A stretch of 64,000 bases of DNA, taken from NCBI GenBank assembly GCA_937926105.1, contig CALANS010000139.1, forward strand, positions 1 through 64,000. The letters are read 5' to 3'. Shown here piece after piece: positions 8,201 through 17,621 of the stretch. The translations under genes and the position numbers were made by a program. The stretch's first letter is position 1, and the number at the start of each line of letters is the position of its first letter. The notes under the pieces were generated by a model, which saw nothing but the letters and a program-made list of their open reading frames with translations, had not been told where the DNA came from and made no database searches. Source of the stretch: an uncultured Actinomycetes bacterium. GTDB lineage: Bacteria; Actinomycetota; Actinomycetes; Mycobacteriales; Nakamurellaceae.

Positions 8201-11120
8201 CCACAGTGGCGCCGCGCGTGGCGGGCGGGGGGCCCCGTCCGCCGGCGGCGGCCGTGCCGCCGGGCGCCCGGGGCCGGGTCACCCGGTGCCCCCCGCGACC
8301 AAGCCCATGCTGCGTGCCTGGACGCCCGAGCAGCCAGCATCCACCGGGTCCACTGGGTCCACCGCCGGCCGGATTTCGCTGCGGCTGCTGCGGGTGCCGG
8401 CCGGCGCCCGGAACCCGACCCTGCAGCTGCGCCGGCGCAACTCGGGCGATCACATCGAGGTGGAGTTGCAGCGCGGGGACGACCCGCGGGACTTCGTGGT
8501 TGACCTGACGGCCCTGCAGCGGCTCAATACCGGGGTCTGGGACTTCCTGCTGGTGGCGGGGCCGGGCGATCGGGGTCAGCGGATCGCGGCGCGGGGCGCG
8601 GCACTCACCGACAGCGCCGTGGTGGTGGTCGGCGATGTCGCTCTGACCCCATTCGCGACGCGATCCGGCACTCTCGCTGCCACGTGCCGGGACCCGTACG
8701 AGGTCCAGGTAGACACCGCCGAGGCCACCCCGGAGGTGCTGACCATCTGCCTGCTGGCCAGGACCTCGGTCCTGGTCGGCAGGCAACTCGCGCTCGACCT
8801 GAGAGGGTTGAACGTCTACGGCCGGGCCAGGATCGACCTGCGCCCCGAGTGGGTGACGCACGAGGAGCCGGACCCGGAACAGCCGGACGCCTTCCCGACC
8901 ACGGTGGCGATCCCGATCGACGAGATCTTCGCCGCCCTCAGGGGTGACGGCTACTACGAGGCGAGCGTGTGCGTGCTGCGCGCCGCGGCGCCGACACTCG
9001 CCGCCAGCATCCGGCAGGAGTCGCCCACGCGTCGGCTGCGCCTGAGTCAGCTGTCCCGTGAGTTCGCGAGCCTGGAGTCGCTTCCGGCGGCCACGTTTGG
9101 TATCCAGCAGGTGGCGCCGTATCGGATCAGCGGGTCGCATCTGGGCCTGCGGATCGCCGACGGCAGCGTGCTGGCGGACGTGCTCGCGGTGACCGTCTCC
9201 GAGAACACCGTGTCGGCCAGGCTCAGTGTCCGGTCCGTCACCGAGGCGCCGGTGGGCGCCGTCGTTACCAACCGCCGGGGCGGCCAGAGCCACCGGATCC
9301 CCGCCGACCGGACGGGCGAGGTGGCGGAGGTGACGATCGACCTGACCGGACCCGTGGGCCTGATGCTGGCCGAGGACGGTCGCTACAACCTGGGCCTGCG
9401 GTGCGGCGACCGGGACTGGGTGTTCGGCATTCGCAACACCGCCGGATACGGCAACCGGCGCCGCTGGTGGACCTTTCCCTCCGTCACCATCGGGGCGGAG
9501 CCCAGCCAGCGACTGCGGCCGTATTTCACCCTGCACGACTCGCTGGCCCTGCTGAGCACCCCGCTGCTCGAGTTGTCCGGATGTGCCTTGTCGGGCTCCG
9601 ATGCGACCGGCGCGTTGCACGCCTCATTGCGGTTCACCAGCCGGGCGCTTCCCGCGGCGCAGGGCGCGCCGGTGGCGCAGGCCGTCGTCTGGTGGTCGGT
9701 GGCCGAGCGGCGCGAGATCCAGGTGACACAGCAGCGAAGCCGCGCCCAGGCCAAGGGAGCCCACGCCATCGACTTCACCATCGACGTCGATCCCGACGAG
9801 CGGGCTGCGTTGCGCCGTGCGGCTCGACAGGGTCGGATGGGAGTCGTCTTCGAGCAGGACGACGCGATGATCACCGGCCGGTTCAAGATCGGGCCGCCCG
9901 TCGCTGCCACCCCTACCGGTCGCATCACTCGGCGGATCGAGGCCGCCCGCCGGCGGATTCGTCACCGCAGCAAGCTCTCGCTGTATCGGCTGCTGACGCG
10001 GGTGCTGCCGGTTGAGCCGAACCGGGCGGTGTTTCAGGCGTTCCTCGGCGGCAGCTACGCGGACTCGCCCAGGGCCATTGCACAGTCGCTGCACGAGATC
10101 TCGCCGGGGGCAAAGATCGTTTGGTTCGCCAAGCCAGGAGTCGACCTGGGGCTGCCGACGTGGGCCAAGCAGGTGGAGATCGGCAGCGTCGAGTACTACC
10201 TGAACCTGGCGAGGTCCCGCTTTTTCGTCGCGAACACCAACTTTCCGGACCACGTGATCAAGCGGCCCGGCCAGCTGCACCTGCAAACCTGGCACGGCAC
10301 ACCGCTGAAGCGGATCGGCATGGACGTGCCGGCCTCGGCACCCGGCTACGAGCTGCAGGACAATCCGGCCCTGCACCGGCGGATCGCGCGCTGGGACGGA
10401 ATCGTGTCGCCCAGCCCCTTCGTCACCAACGTATACCGCACCGCATTCCGACATAGCGCCCAGGTGCTGGAAACCGGCTATCCGCGCAACGACATCCTGC
10501 TGGACGTGCGCTCCGGAACGTCCTCCGCCGAGGCGATTCGCGCCCGGCTGGGTCTGACCCCCACGGACCGGGTGGTGCTGTACATGCCCACCTGGCGAGA
10601 TACCCTCGCCCAGGCCGAGCAGGGCGAACTCGCCTTCTCGCTGCGGGGTTTTGCCGAACGCTTCGGGTCCGACGTCACGCTGCTGATGCGGCTGCACTAC
10701 ACGGTGAGCGCGGCGATCAACATTCCGCTCGACCTGCCGCGGATCATCGACGTCTCGGACTACCCGGACTCGGCCGACCTGCTGGCCATCGCGGACGTGC
10801 TGGTCACCGACTATTCGTCGGTGTTCTACGACTTCTCGATCACCGGACGCCCTATCGTGTTCTTCGCGCATGACCTGGCCGAGTACGAGCTCGACGAGCG
10901 CGGCTTCTACTGGGACCTGCGTAGCTTCGCGCCGTGGCCGATCGCACAACAATCGGTGGCATTCTTCGACGCGGTCGAGCGGGCACTCGGCGGTGACGGC
11001 GGTGGACAGCCGGATCCGGTACGGCTCCAGGAGTTCCGCGACTTGTTCGTGCCATTGGATGACGGTCACGCCGCCGAGCGAGTTGTGCGAGAGTTCTTCA
11101 CCGGGACCGGCCGTGGCTGA
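8193..11120 (+). CDS. Large CDP-glycerol glycerophosphotransferase-domain protein (975 aa)
   Basis: Residues 1-60 are Gly/Pro/Arg-rich and look disordered. About 60-590 are beta-rich with no family I recognise. About 605-970 form a TagF-type transferase domain: NRAVFQAF, then FVANTNFPDHV, TWHGTPLKRIG (about 698-708), YMPTWRD and DVLVTDYSSVFYDF. These are the canonical motifs of enzymes that transfer glycerol- or ribitol-phosphate from CDP donors to a lipid-linked glycan on the inner face of the membrane. The ATG overlaps the end of the ABC ATPase gene, and its stop overlaps the next glycosyltransferase. Length is about twice the catalytic unit; the N-terminal half may bind polymer. Confidence 0.85.
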   Translation: MSDHSGAARGGRGAPSAGGGRAAGRPGPGHPVPPATKPMLRAWTPEQPASTGSTGSTAGRISLRLLRVPAGARNPTLQLRRRNSGDHIEVELQRGDDPRDFVVDLTALQRLNTGVWDFLLVAGPGDRGQRIAARGAALTDSAVVVVGDVALTPFATRSGTLAATCRDPYEVQVDTAEATPEVLTICLLARTSVLVGRQLALDLRGLNVYGRARIDLRPEWVTHEEPDPEQPDAFPTTVAIPIDEIFAALRGDGYYEASVCVLRAAAPTLAASIRQESPTRRLRLSQLSREFASLESLPAATFGIQQVAPYRISGSHLGLRIADGSVLADVLAVTVSENTVSARLSVRSVTEAPVGAVVTNRRGGQSHRIPADRTGEVAEVTIDLTGPVGLMLAEDGRYNLGLRCGDRDWVFGIRNTAGYGNRRRWWTFPSVTIGAEPSQRLRPYFTLHDSLALLSTPLLELSGCALSGSDATGALHASLRFTSRALPAAQGAPVAQAVVWWSVAERREIQVTQQRSRAQAKGAHAIDFTIDVDPDERAALRRAARQGRMGVVFEQDDAMITGRFKIGPPVAATPTGRITRRIEAARRRIRHRSKLSLYRLLTRVLPVEPNRAVFQAFLGGSYADSPRAIAQSLHEISPGAKIVWFAKPGVDLGLPTWAKQVEIGSVEYYLNLARSRFFVANTNFPDHVIKRPGQLHLQTWHGTPLKRIGMDVPASAPGYELQDNPALHRRIARWDGIVSPSPFVTNVYRTAFRHSAQVLETGYPRNDILLDVRSGTSSAEAIRARLGLTPTDRVVLYMPTWRDTLAQAEQGELAFSLRGFAERFGSDVTLLMRLHYTVSAAINIPLDLPRIIDVSDYPDSADLLAIADVLVTDYSSVFYDFSITGRPIVFFAHDLAEYELDERGFYWDLRSFAPWPIAQQSVAFFDAVERALGGDGGGQPDPVRLQEFRDLFVPLDDGHAAERVVREFFTGTGRG

Positions 11121-12276
11121 CATCTACTTCGTCATCTTCAACGCCTACGGGTTGGGCGGCACCGTCCGGACGACGGTCGAGACCGCCAACGCCCTCGCCG
11201 ATGCCGGCGCCTCGGTCGAGATCATCAGTCTGTTCAAGACGGCCGCCAAGCCAGCCTATCGGCTCTCCGACGGGGTGACAGTGCGGCCGCTCACCGTGAG
11301 CCGGCTGACCAATCGGACGGGTCAGGCGTGGGCGTCCTTGGGGCGCCTCAAGCGCTTTCTGGCGCGGGTGCCGAGCGTGCTGGTGCCCCGGTCCGACGCC
11401 GCGTACTACCACTTCAGCCTGCTCAGTGACCTCAAGCTGATCCACTGGTACACGCGAATCCGGAGCGGGTGCGTGGTTGGCACCCGGTTGGGCCTGAACA
11501 TGGCTCTGGCCCGGATCCCGCACCACCGGGTGCGGCTGTGCCTGCAGGAGCACACCCACCTCGGCTCGCATCCCGAGCCGATCCGCAACCGGATCCGGCA
11601 GGCCTATCGGAAGGCGACGTCGATCGTCACGCTGACCGAATCTGACGCCGAGGCCTACCGAGCGCTATTCGGCGACGGCGGACCAGACATCGCGGTCGTC
11701 CCCAACAGCGTGCCCGGGCTGGACTACCGCCAATCGGACCTGACGAACCGAAAGATCCTGTGCGTGGCGAGGCTGGCCCCGGAAAAGGGCGTCGACCTGC
11801 TGATCTCGGCCTTTCAGGCGGTGGTCGCGCGGCACCCCGACTGGACCCTGGAGATCGTCGGGACCGGGGAGTGCCATGCCGAGCTGGAGGCGCAGATCTA
11901 CCGGCTGGGCCTGTACAACAGCGTGTTCCTGCGCGGCTCGGCATCCGACGTGGTCGAGCACTATGCGCAGGCGACGATCTACGTGCAGCCCTCCCGCTAC
12001 GAGGGTTTCGGTATTGCGCTGCTGGAGGCAATGTCCAGCGGGGTGCCGGTGGTCGCCTTCGATTGCCCGGTGGGGCCGCGGGAGATCGTGACTGACGGCG
12101 TCGACGGGGTGCTGGTGCCGCCGGAGAACGTCGCGGCGCTGTCCGAGGCGATGCTCCGCCTCGTCGAGGACCAGGCAGCACGGGCGCGGCTGGCGGCCGC
12201 CGGGCGGGGCAGTGTGGATCGCTTCTCGCCGGAGGCGAACTTCGCCCGCTGGTGCGCGGTGCTCGGCTGGTCGTAG
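11113..12276 (+). CDS. GT4 family glycosyltransferase
   Basis: 387 aa from GTG 11113, overlapping the previous stop by 8 bp. The GT-B fold is shown by the N-terminal GGTVRTTVETANAL glycine-rich loop, the mid-protein VPNSV and ARLAPEKGVDLLI, and the C-terminal PSRYEGFGIALLEAMSSG carrying the E-x7-E pair (E297, E305) that binds the nucleotide-sugar donor. Retaining GT4 enzymes build polysaccharide or lipid-linked glycans. Last gene of the operon that starts at 4509. Donor and acceptor are unknown. Confidence 0.9.
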   Translation: MADIYFVIFNAYGLGGTVRTTVETANALADAGASVEIISLFKTAAKPAYRLSDGVTVRPLTVSRLTNRTGQAWASLGRLKRFLARVPSVLVPRSDAAYYHFSLLSDLKLIHWYTRIRSGCVVGTRLGLNMALARIPHHRVRLCLQEHTHLGSHPEPIRNRIRQAYRKATSIVTLTESDAEAYRALFGDGGPDIAVVPNSVPGLDYRQSDLTNRKILCVARLAPEKGVDLLISAFQAVVARHPDWTLEIVGTGECHAELEAQIYRLGLYNSVFLRGSASDVVEHYAQATIYVQPSRYEGFGIALLEAMSSGVPVVAFDCPVGPREIVTDGVDGVLVPPENVAALSEAMLRLVEDQAARARLAAAGRGSVDRFSPEANFARWCAVLGWS

Positions 12277-12311
12277 TCGCCTCGGCCCAGCAGTCAGGAC
12301 GGTTGCGCGGG

Positions 12312-13715
12312 CTACTTGAGCCGCATGGACCGTCGGGTGCGAATCTTGTGCCGCAAGCGGATCGACAACGCTCGCGCGAGGTCGTGCGTGGTGAAGGAGT
12401 CGGCGGCGCGCTGTGCCCGTTCCTGCGGGAGCAAGTCCCGTACCTGTTCGCGGATCGAACGGCCGTGCAGCTGCGCCAGGGCGCGCTGAGCCTTGTCCCG
12501 CTCCGCCTGAGTTTCCCGCTGCGCAGCAGCAAGTTTCGCGCGCACTGCGGCCCGGTCATCGGTCACCTTCTTGAGCTGCTGGCGGGCGCGCCGCACCTCG
12601 CCGAGGACGGCCGCATCGGAGTGTGCGGCCCCCTCGACGGCACCGACTAGCGCGTGCACCGCGATGTCCACGACCGCATCCGTGTCGACGGAGCCGGCCG
12701 CGTGGGGACCCGAGGGCGGGCGGTACAGGCGGCCGATGTCACCCACCACGCGCACGCCGGTCGCCAGAATCCGGTCCGCGTACTCCTTTCCGTCGCGCAA
12801 CGCGAGTTCGGCGGCCCAGTCGGGCATCTGCACCCGGGGCTCACCGTCGCCCGGCACGCGCTCCCGAAGCAGTCGCTGCACCGCGCCCGACCGAATGATG
12901 TTGAGATACAGGCGCCATGTTGCCTTGTCGCCCTTCTTGATGGCGACATTCGCGCGGCGGATGATGTCGGCCTCGACCTGCGACATCGAACGATTCGTCT
13001 GGTCGCCGGTGCCCCGACCTTGCAACATCCGGCGTGGCAGGCCGAGCAGATTCTCGAAGGTGTCGGTCAGCAACTCCCGCTGCGACTTGTCGACGACGAC
13101 GACCGTCACGTGATCCGCGCCGGCGGCGGCCACCCACCGTTCGACGAGGGCGGCCATGTCCAGATAGCGCAGCATCACCGCCGGCAGCGAAGGATCGGAC
13201 TTCCGGTACAGGCGCCGGAGCCATTCGTCGAAGGGGACGGTCTCCCCCTCCTTCAACAGCTCGACCCACCTGGCCGGCAGGATTGCGAGCGGCGGTCGCA
13301 GGGTGATTGCCACATGGACCCGCTCGGACCCCAGTTCCTGGATGAAGGTGCGGGCCATCTCGTCCGTCGCCGTCGATGCCGTTTCGTGACTGATCAGCAC
13401 CCGGCGGGTCGGCTCGGCGTCGATCTCCGCGACGAACGAGCGCCATTCGTCCAGCGATGGGGTGTCCATGGCGGACGGTGACGCCCCGGAGTCCGTGGGG
13501 ATGACCGGCGCCTCGGGCCGCTTCATCAGCGCATAGATCTGCCGCCGATGGTTGACCGACTTCCCGGGATACAGCACGCCATGGTGCAGCAATTGGGGGC
13601 GCGCCTGGGCAGCTGCCCGCTGCAAGCTGGTGGTTCCGGTCTTCGGCGGCCCGATGTACAGCAGTCGTGTCCCGGGCGGCAGGAGCAGCGTGTCGCCGGT
13701 GTCAGTCTCGGGCAT
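12312..13715 (-). CDS. Sulfotransferase-like protein with C-terminal coiled coil
   Basis: 467 aa. The N-terminal P-loop-like 5'-phosphosulfate binding motif LLYIGPPKTGTTSLQRAA (about residues 18-35) and an HVAITLRPPLAILPARW segment (3'-phosphate site position) fit the PAPS-dependent sulfotransferase fold. The tail (about 375-467) is Ala/Glu/Arg-rich and predicted coiled coil, ending in a basic stretch. No signal peptide. It is convergent with the GT4 gene (35 bp gap). Together with three other sulfotransferase-like genes and the PAPS genes at 23-29 kb it points to sulfated product formation; its acceptor is unknown. Confidence 0.7.
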   Translation of the reverse strand: MPETDTGDTLLLPPGTRLLYIGPPKTGTTSLQRAAAQARPQLLHHGVLYPGKSVNHRRQIYALMKRPEAPVIPTDSGASPSAMDTPSLDEWRSFVAEIDAEPTRRVLISHETASTATDEMARTFIQELGSERVHVAITLRPPLAILPARWVELLKEGETVPFDEWLRRLYRKSDPSLPAVMLRYLDMAALVERWVAAAGADHVTVVVVDKSQRELLTDTFENLLGLPRRMLQGRGTGDQTNRSMSQVEADIIRRANVAIKKGDKATWRLYLNIIRSGAVQRLLRERVPGDGEPRVQMPDWAAELALRDGKEYADRILATGVRVVGDIGRLYRPPSGPHAAGSVDTDAVVDIAVHALVGAVEGAAHSDAAVLGEVRRARQQLKKVTDDRAAVRAKLAAAQRETQAERDKAQRALAQLHGRSIREQVRDLLPQERAQRAADSFTTHDLARALSIRLRHKIRTRRSMRLK

Positions 13716-13952
13716 GGCATCTGAGCATAGCCGTCCGCTCCGAATCGCCCAGTGAGGGTGGGCGCGCCGCCTTGTCGCTTCGTTTCAGGGCACCGGCGAC
13801 ACGCGGGCGTGCCCGTTGCATCGTGTCATTGCCGGTCCTGCCAGCCCCTAGGATGGCACCACGATGGAGCAGATCAGGCGTCGTTCGCCCAGTCCAGGGG
13901 CGTGTCGTAGTCGACGACGCGGTGCTGCCGTACCAGCAGACCGGGGAATCAG

Positions 13953-16031
13953 GTGACGGCGACAAGCACGGCGGTACCGCGTTCGCAGGCGCCGTCCGGG
14001 GGCATCGGGTTCCGGCCCGACATCCAGGGCCTACGCGCGATCGCAGTGCTTCTGGTGGTGCTGTACCACATCTGGCCCCAATCGTTGACCGGTGGATACG
14101 TCGGTGTCGATGTCTTCTTCGTCATCTCCGGCTTCCTGATGACCGCCCTGCTGCTGCGTCGCCCGCCGCAGTCCCGCAAGGACTTCGCCGGATTCTGGGC
14201 ACGCCGCATTCGCCGGCTGCTGCCGGCCGCGCTGCTGGTCATCCTGGTGACAGCCGTGGCTACCTGGCTGCTGGCCCCGTCTCCGCTGTGGACAACCACC
14301 GCCCGGCAGGTTCTCGCTACCACCTTCTATGTGCAGAACTGGGTGCTGGCCGCCAACAGCGTGGACTACCTGGCCGCCGACGACGCTCCGAGCCCCTTGC
14401 TGCACTACTGGTCGCTGTCGGTGGAGGAGCAGTTCTACCTCCTGTGGCCGATCGTCATCGCGCTCGCCATCTTCTGGGCGCGCCGTCGGCGGCGCGGAGT
14501 CCGAACCCCGGTGCTGACTGTGGTGGCCCTCATCCTGGTTGCATCGCTGGCGATCTCCTGGTGGTACACCTCGGCCGTGCCGGCTGCTGCCTACTTCATC
14601 ACTCCGACTCGCATGTGGGAGTTGGCCCTCGGCGGATTGATCGCCGCGCTACCCGCGACGTTGGTGACCAGGGTCCCACGGTCCGTGCGATCGGCGGTGG
14701 CTTGGCTCGGCATAGCCGCGATCATCGCCACCGGCGTCCTCTACACCGACGCCACCCCGTTTCCCGGCCTGACGGCGCTGCTACCGACAGTCGGCACTGC
14801 AGTTGTCCTGTGGGCCCAACCAGCCGGAGCAGGCTCACCTGCGGGGATCCTCGGGCTTCGGCCCGTTCAGTACATCGGGGACATCTCCTATTCGCTGTAC
14901 CTATGGCACTGGCCGCTGGTGGCGCTGCTTCCGTACGTCAGTGGATCAATCGGCATCCTCGATCAGTGCGCCATTCTGGCCGGATCGGTGGTTCTGGCTG
15001 GCGTGTCGAAGGTGCTGGTAGAGGATCCGTTGCGTCGCCCTCGTGGCGCCCGACCGACGTTGAACGCCTACCGGTTCGGTGCCGTGGGTATGGTCTGCCT
15101 CGGAGTGGTCGGCGCGCTGTGGCTGCAGGTGGCCACAGCGCGGGTGCAAGCCGCCGCACAGGCTGCCGAGGTGGCTGTCGCACAGGGCGGCTCGTGCTTC
15201 GGCGCCGCCTCGATGAATCGCGGATTCGCAGCCTGCCCGCAGGATCCCGCCGTGGCGCCGGTTCCTGCGCCTGAGGCGGCCAAGCTGGACAAGGCGGTGG
15301 CCTACCCCGACCACTGCTGGTCCTTCGCGCCCTTCGACAAACATCCGACCTGCACCTACGGGACCGGCCCGGTCAAGGTCGCGCTGCTGGGGAATTCACA
15401 TGCAGGGCATTGGCTCCCGGCATTGATCGAGCTTGCGCAAGCTCGACACTGGACGATTACCACCTACCTCATCTCGCAATGCGCACCCAGCGATACCCGC
15501 CAGCAGTTCGACACCGCGGCCAAGAGCGAGAACTGCTACCAATACGGGCAGTGGGCCTTGCGACAGATTTCCAAGGGCGACTACGACCTGATCGTCACGT
15601 CGAACCGACTGTCGGTGCCGAGTCTGCATCAATCGTGGGCGCAGAGCGATAAGTCCGCGCGAGTCGGCTTCCGCCAGTATCTGAGGAAGCTGGCGTCCGC
15701 CGCCCCGGTCGTCGTGCTGCACGACCTTCCGTATCCGGGCCGCCGCGTGAAGAACATTCCAGACTGCTTGGCACAGAACACCGGTGCCGTTGCCACCTGC
15801 AACGGCACCCCGCAGAGCTGGAGCTGGTACTACCCGTTCGCTGCGGCGGCCAAGGGGTTGCGGGGTGTCTCGGTCATCGACCTGACCCGGTACTTCTGTA
15901 CCGCCACGACCTGCCCGGCCGTGATCGGGGGCGTCACCGTGTACTTCGACGGTTCGCACATGACTGCCACTTACGCCAAGACGCTGGCCCCCTACCTCGG
16001 CAAGGCCCTGGATCGGGTCGGCCAGGGATAG
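13953..16031 (+). CDS. OafA/YrhL-type acyltransferase with SGNH domain
   Basis: 692 aa from GTG 13953. Residues about 20-380 are an acyltransferase-3 membrane domain (DIQGLRAIAVLLVVLYH with the catalytic His, GVDVFFVISGFLM, then a YWSLSVEEQFYLLWP motif) with about ten membrane segments. The C-terminal extracytoplasmic SGNH hydrolase-like domain has GNSHAGHW (Ser near residue 481) and DGSHMT (about 665). This two-domain form O-acetylates cell-surface polysaccharides or peptidoglycan by passing acyl groups across the membrane. It likely acetylates the polymer made by this locus; the exact site cannot be told. Confidence 0.9.
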   Translation: MTATSTAVPRSQAPSGGIGFRPDIQGLRAIAVLLVVLYHIWPQSLTGGYVGVDVFFVISGFLMTALLLRRPPQSRKDFAGFWARRIRRLLPAALLVILVTAVATWLLAPSPLWTTTARQVLATTFYVQNWVLAANSVDYLAADDAPSPLLHYWSLSVEEQFYLLWPIVIALAIFWARRRRRGVRTPVLTVVALILVASLAISWWYTSAVPAAAYFITPTRMWELALGGLIAALPATLVTRVPRSVRSAVAWLGIAAIIATGVLYTDATPFPGLTALLPTVGTAVVLWAQPAGAGSPAGILGLRPVQYIGDISYSLYLWHWPLVALLPYVSGSIGILDQCAILAGSVVLAGVSKVLVEDPLRRPRGARPTLNAYRFGAVGMVCLGVVGALWLQVATARVQAAAQAAEVAVAQGGSCFGAASMNRGFAACPQDPAVAPVPAPEAAKLDKAVAYPDHCWSFAPFDKHPTCTYGTGPVKVALLGNSHAGHWLPALIELAQARHWTITTYLISQCAPSDTRQQFDTAAKSENCYQYGQWALRQISKGDYDLIVTSNRLSVPSLHQSWAQSDKSARVGFRQYLRKLASAAPVVVLHDLPYPGRRVKNIPDCLAQNTGAVATCNGTPQSWSWYYPFAAAAKGLRGVSVIDLTRYFCTATTCPAVIGGVTVYFDGSHMTATYAKTLAPYLGKALDRVGQG

Positions 16032-16044
16032 CGGCCTTCCGAGC

Positions 16045-17295
16045 CTAGTGCCGGTCCGCTCGCTCGCCGGGGCCGGCGGGGTGCCTGTCGTGCAGCGCGG
16101 CGGACCGCTCGGTGATCACCTGCCGCGCCGCCGTCAGGAACCGCTGCATGCTGCTGCCCGGGCTGGTATCGCCGAAGTAGTGGTGCACGATCGCCCGATA
16201 TCGCCCGGTATCGGCCCGTTCCCGCGCGATGACCTGCAGGATCTGCCCCGCTCGATCGGCCGGCAGCGGGTCCAGTCGCGCCGCGAGGCCGTTCCGGTCG
16301 ACGGCGGCCAGCGGGGCGACCGGCCGGGTCAGCACCAGGGGCTTGCCGGTGGCCATCCAGTCGTATGCCACCGCGGAAATGTCGGAGATGCAGACGTCAC
16401 CGGAGCGCAGGTGCCAGCCGAAGGGCGTGTCGATATCCACCAGATGGCGCGCGGCCGGGTCGGCCCGGTTGGCGGCCTCGATGGTGGCGACCAGCGAGCG
16501 ATGACCGGCCTGGAAGCGATGGTCGGAAATCCCGGTACGCGGGTGCGGGCGGTAGACGATCCGGTAGCCGGGATCGCCGGTCAACGCGCGAACCAGCGCC
16601 GGGCCATGCGAGAGCAGCGAGGAGTAGCCCATGCTCGGCCGGTCGCCCTCCCAGGTCGGCGCGTAGATCACCGTGGTGCGCCCGTCGTCGGGAAGGCGAG
16701 GGCCGGAGTAGGTGCAGTCCACCTGGGGCCGGCCGATCTCGATGGCCCGGGCGTCGACGTCGTAGTCGATCAGCAGCCGGCTCAGGCGCTGCTTCGCGGC
16801 CGGGCCGGCGACGAAGGTGTAGTCGTAGGCTTTGAGCTGGTTGGAGGCCATGTAGTCCTTGTCGGACTCGCCGTGGGATAAGAAGATGTGGGCAGGCTCC
16901 CGGAACCGCAGCATCGGAAAATTCCGGTTGTTCTGATTGACGTAGAACACGGCCCGCACCTGTTGCCGGCGCAGCCAGAGTTCGACCTCGGCGATGTCCG
17001 CGGCGTAGTACACCGGGAGCGGGAAGTGCTCCAAGAGGTGACGGGTCATGCGGATGTCGCGCGCGATCACCACCAGCGGCTCGTATTCCGCCAGGCGCAG
17101 CAGCGGCTCGCGCCACTGCTCGATCTGGTAGGTGTTGACCAGAAAGTCCGCGAAGTACAGCGCCGCAGTGAAGTGCCCCTCGGGAAGAGGCCCGCGGCGA
17201 CGCAGCAGCGAGCGCATCGTCCCCCGGTCCCAGCGGCGGAGCACGGCCTCGGTGGACAGGCGCATCAGGATGCGCGCGTCGGACGTCACCGACAC
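16045..17295 (-). CDS. CDP-glycerol glycerophosphotransferase-like protein (HGESDK variant)
   Basis: 416 aa from GTG 17295 with a strong Shine-Dalgarno (GAGGAGGACAG) just upstream. Motifs in order: LSHGESDKDYMASNQLKAYD, YAPTWEGD, YRPHPRTG and DVCISDISAVAYDW. These align with the paralogs at 4509 and 29685 and place it in PF04464-like transferases lacking the TWHGTPLK signature. Soluble, no signal peptide. It is convergent with the acyltransferase (13 bp gap) and divergent from the large transferase at 17622. The acceptor and donor are unknown; a phosphodiester or related linkage in the polymer is the best guess. Confidence 0.75.
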   Translation of the reverse strand: MSVTSDARILMRLSTEAVLRRWDRGTMRSLLRRRGPLPEGHFTAALYFADFLVNTYQIEQWREPLLRLAEYEPLVVIARDIRMTRHLLEHFPLPVYYAADIAEVELWLRRQQVRAVFYVNQNNRNFPMLRFREPAHIFLSHGESDKDYMASNQLKAYDYTFVAGPAAKQRLSRLLIDYDVDARAIEIGRPQVDCTYSGPRLPDDGRTTVIYAPTWEGDRPSMGYSSLLSHGPALVRALTGDPGYRIVYRPHPRTGISDHRFQAGHRSLVATIEAANRADPAARHLVDIDTPFGWHLRSGDVCISDISAVAYDWMATGKPLVLTRPVAPLAAVDRNGLAARLDPLPADRAGQILQVIARERADTGRYRAIVHHYFGDTSPGSSMQRFLTAARQVITERSAALHDRHPAGPGERADRH

Positions 17296-17621
17296 CTGTC
17301 CTCCTCACCGCCCAACCCGACCAAGCGCCCCGGGCGGAACGCCGAGTACGCGCCGGACAGGGCCTCACCAGCCCGCCGCGCCACTCGGCACGGACGCACC
17401 ACAAGGTACTACCAGGCCGAGTCGGCTCGATCCGGGGAAACCCATGGGCGACACATGGGAGTCCGAGGCGACCCGAGCCCGGTGCCGGGAACCGGCCTGA
17501 CCTGGGCAAGCGGCCGTGCGGTGTACCGTTTGAGCGACCGGCTGCGCGCCAGGGCGGCGCGGTCCATCGCGGTGACGCGGGTACCGCCTGAGCTCGGACG
17601 TAGACGGAGAAGAACCTGCCC
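17296..17621. other. Divergent intergenic region, no gene seen
   Basis: 326 bp between the starts of two divergent transferase genes. Open frames here lack ribosome sites and coding bias. It should hold both promoters, but no -10/-35 pair or palindrome stands out by eye. Confidence 0.5.

Noticed and set aside
8169..11123. Two long minus-strand open frames (483 and 499 codons)
   Set aside because: Antisense to the 975-aa transferase, low-complexity Arg/Gly/His-rich composition, no domain.
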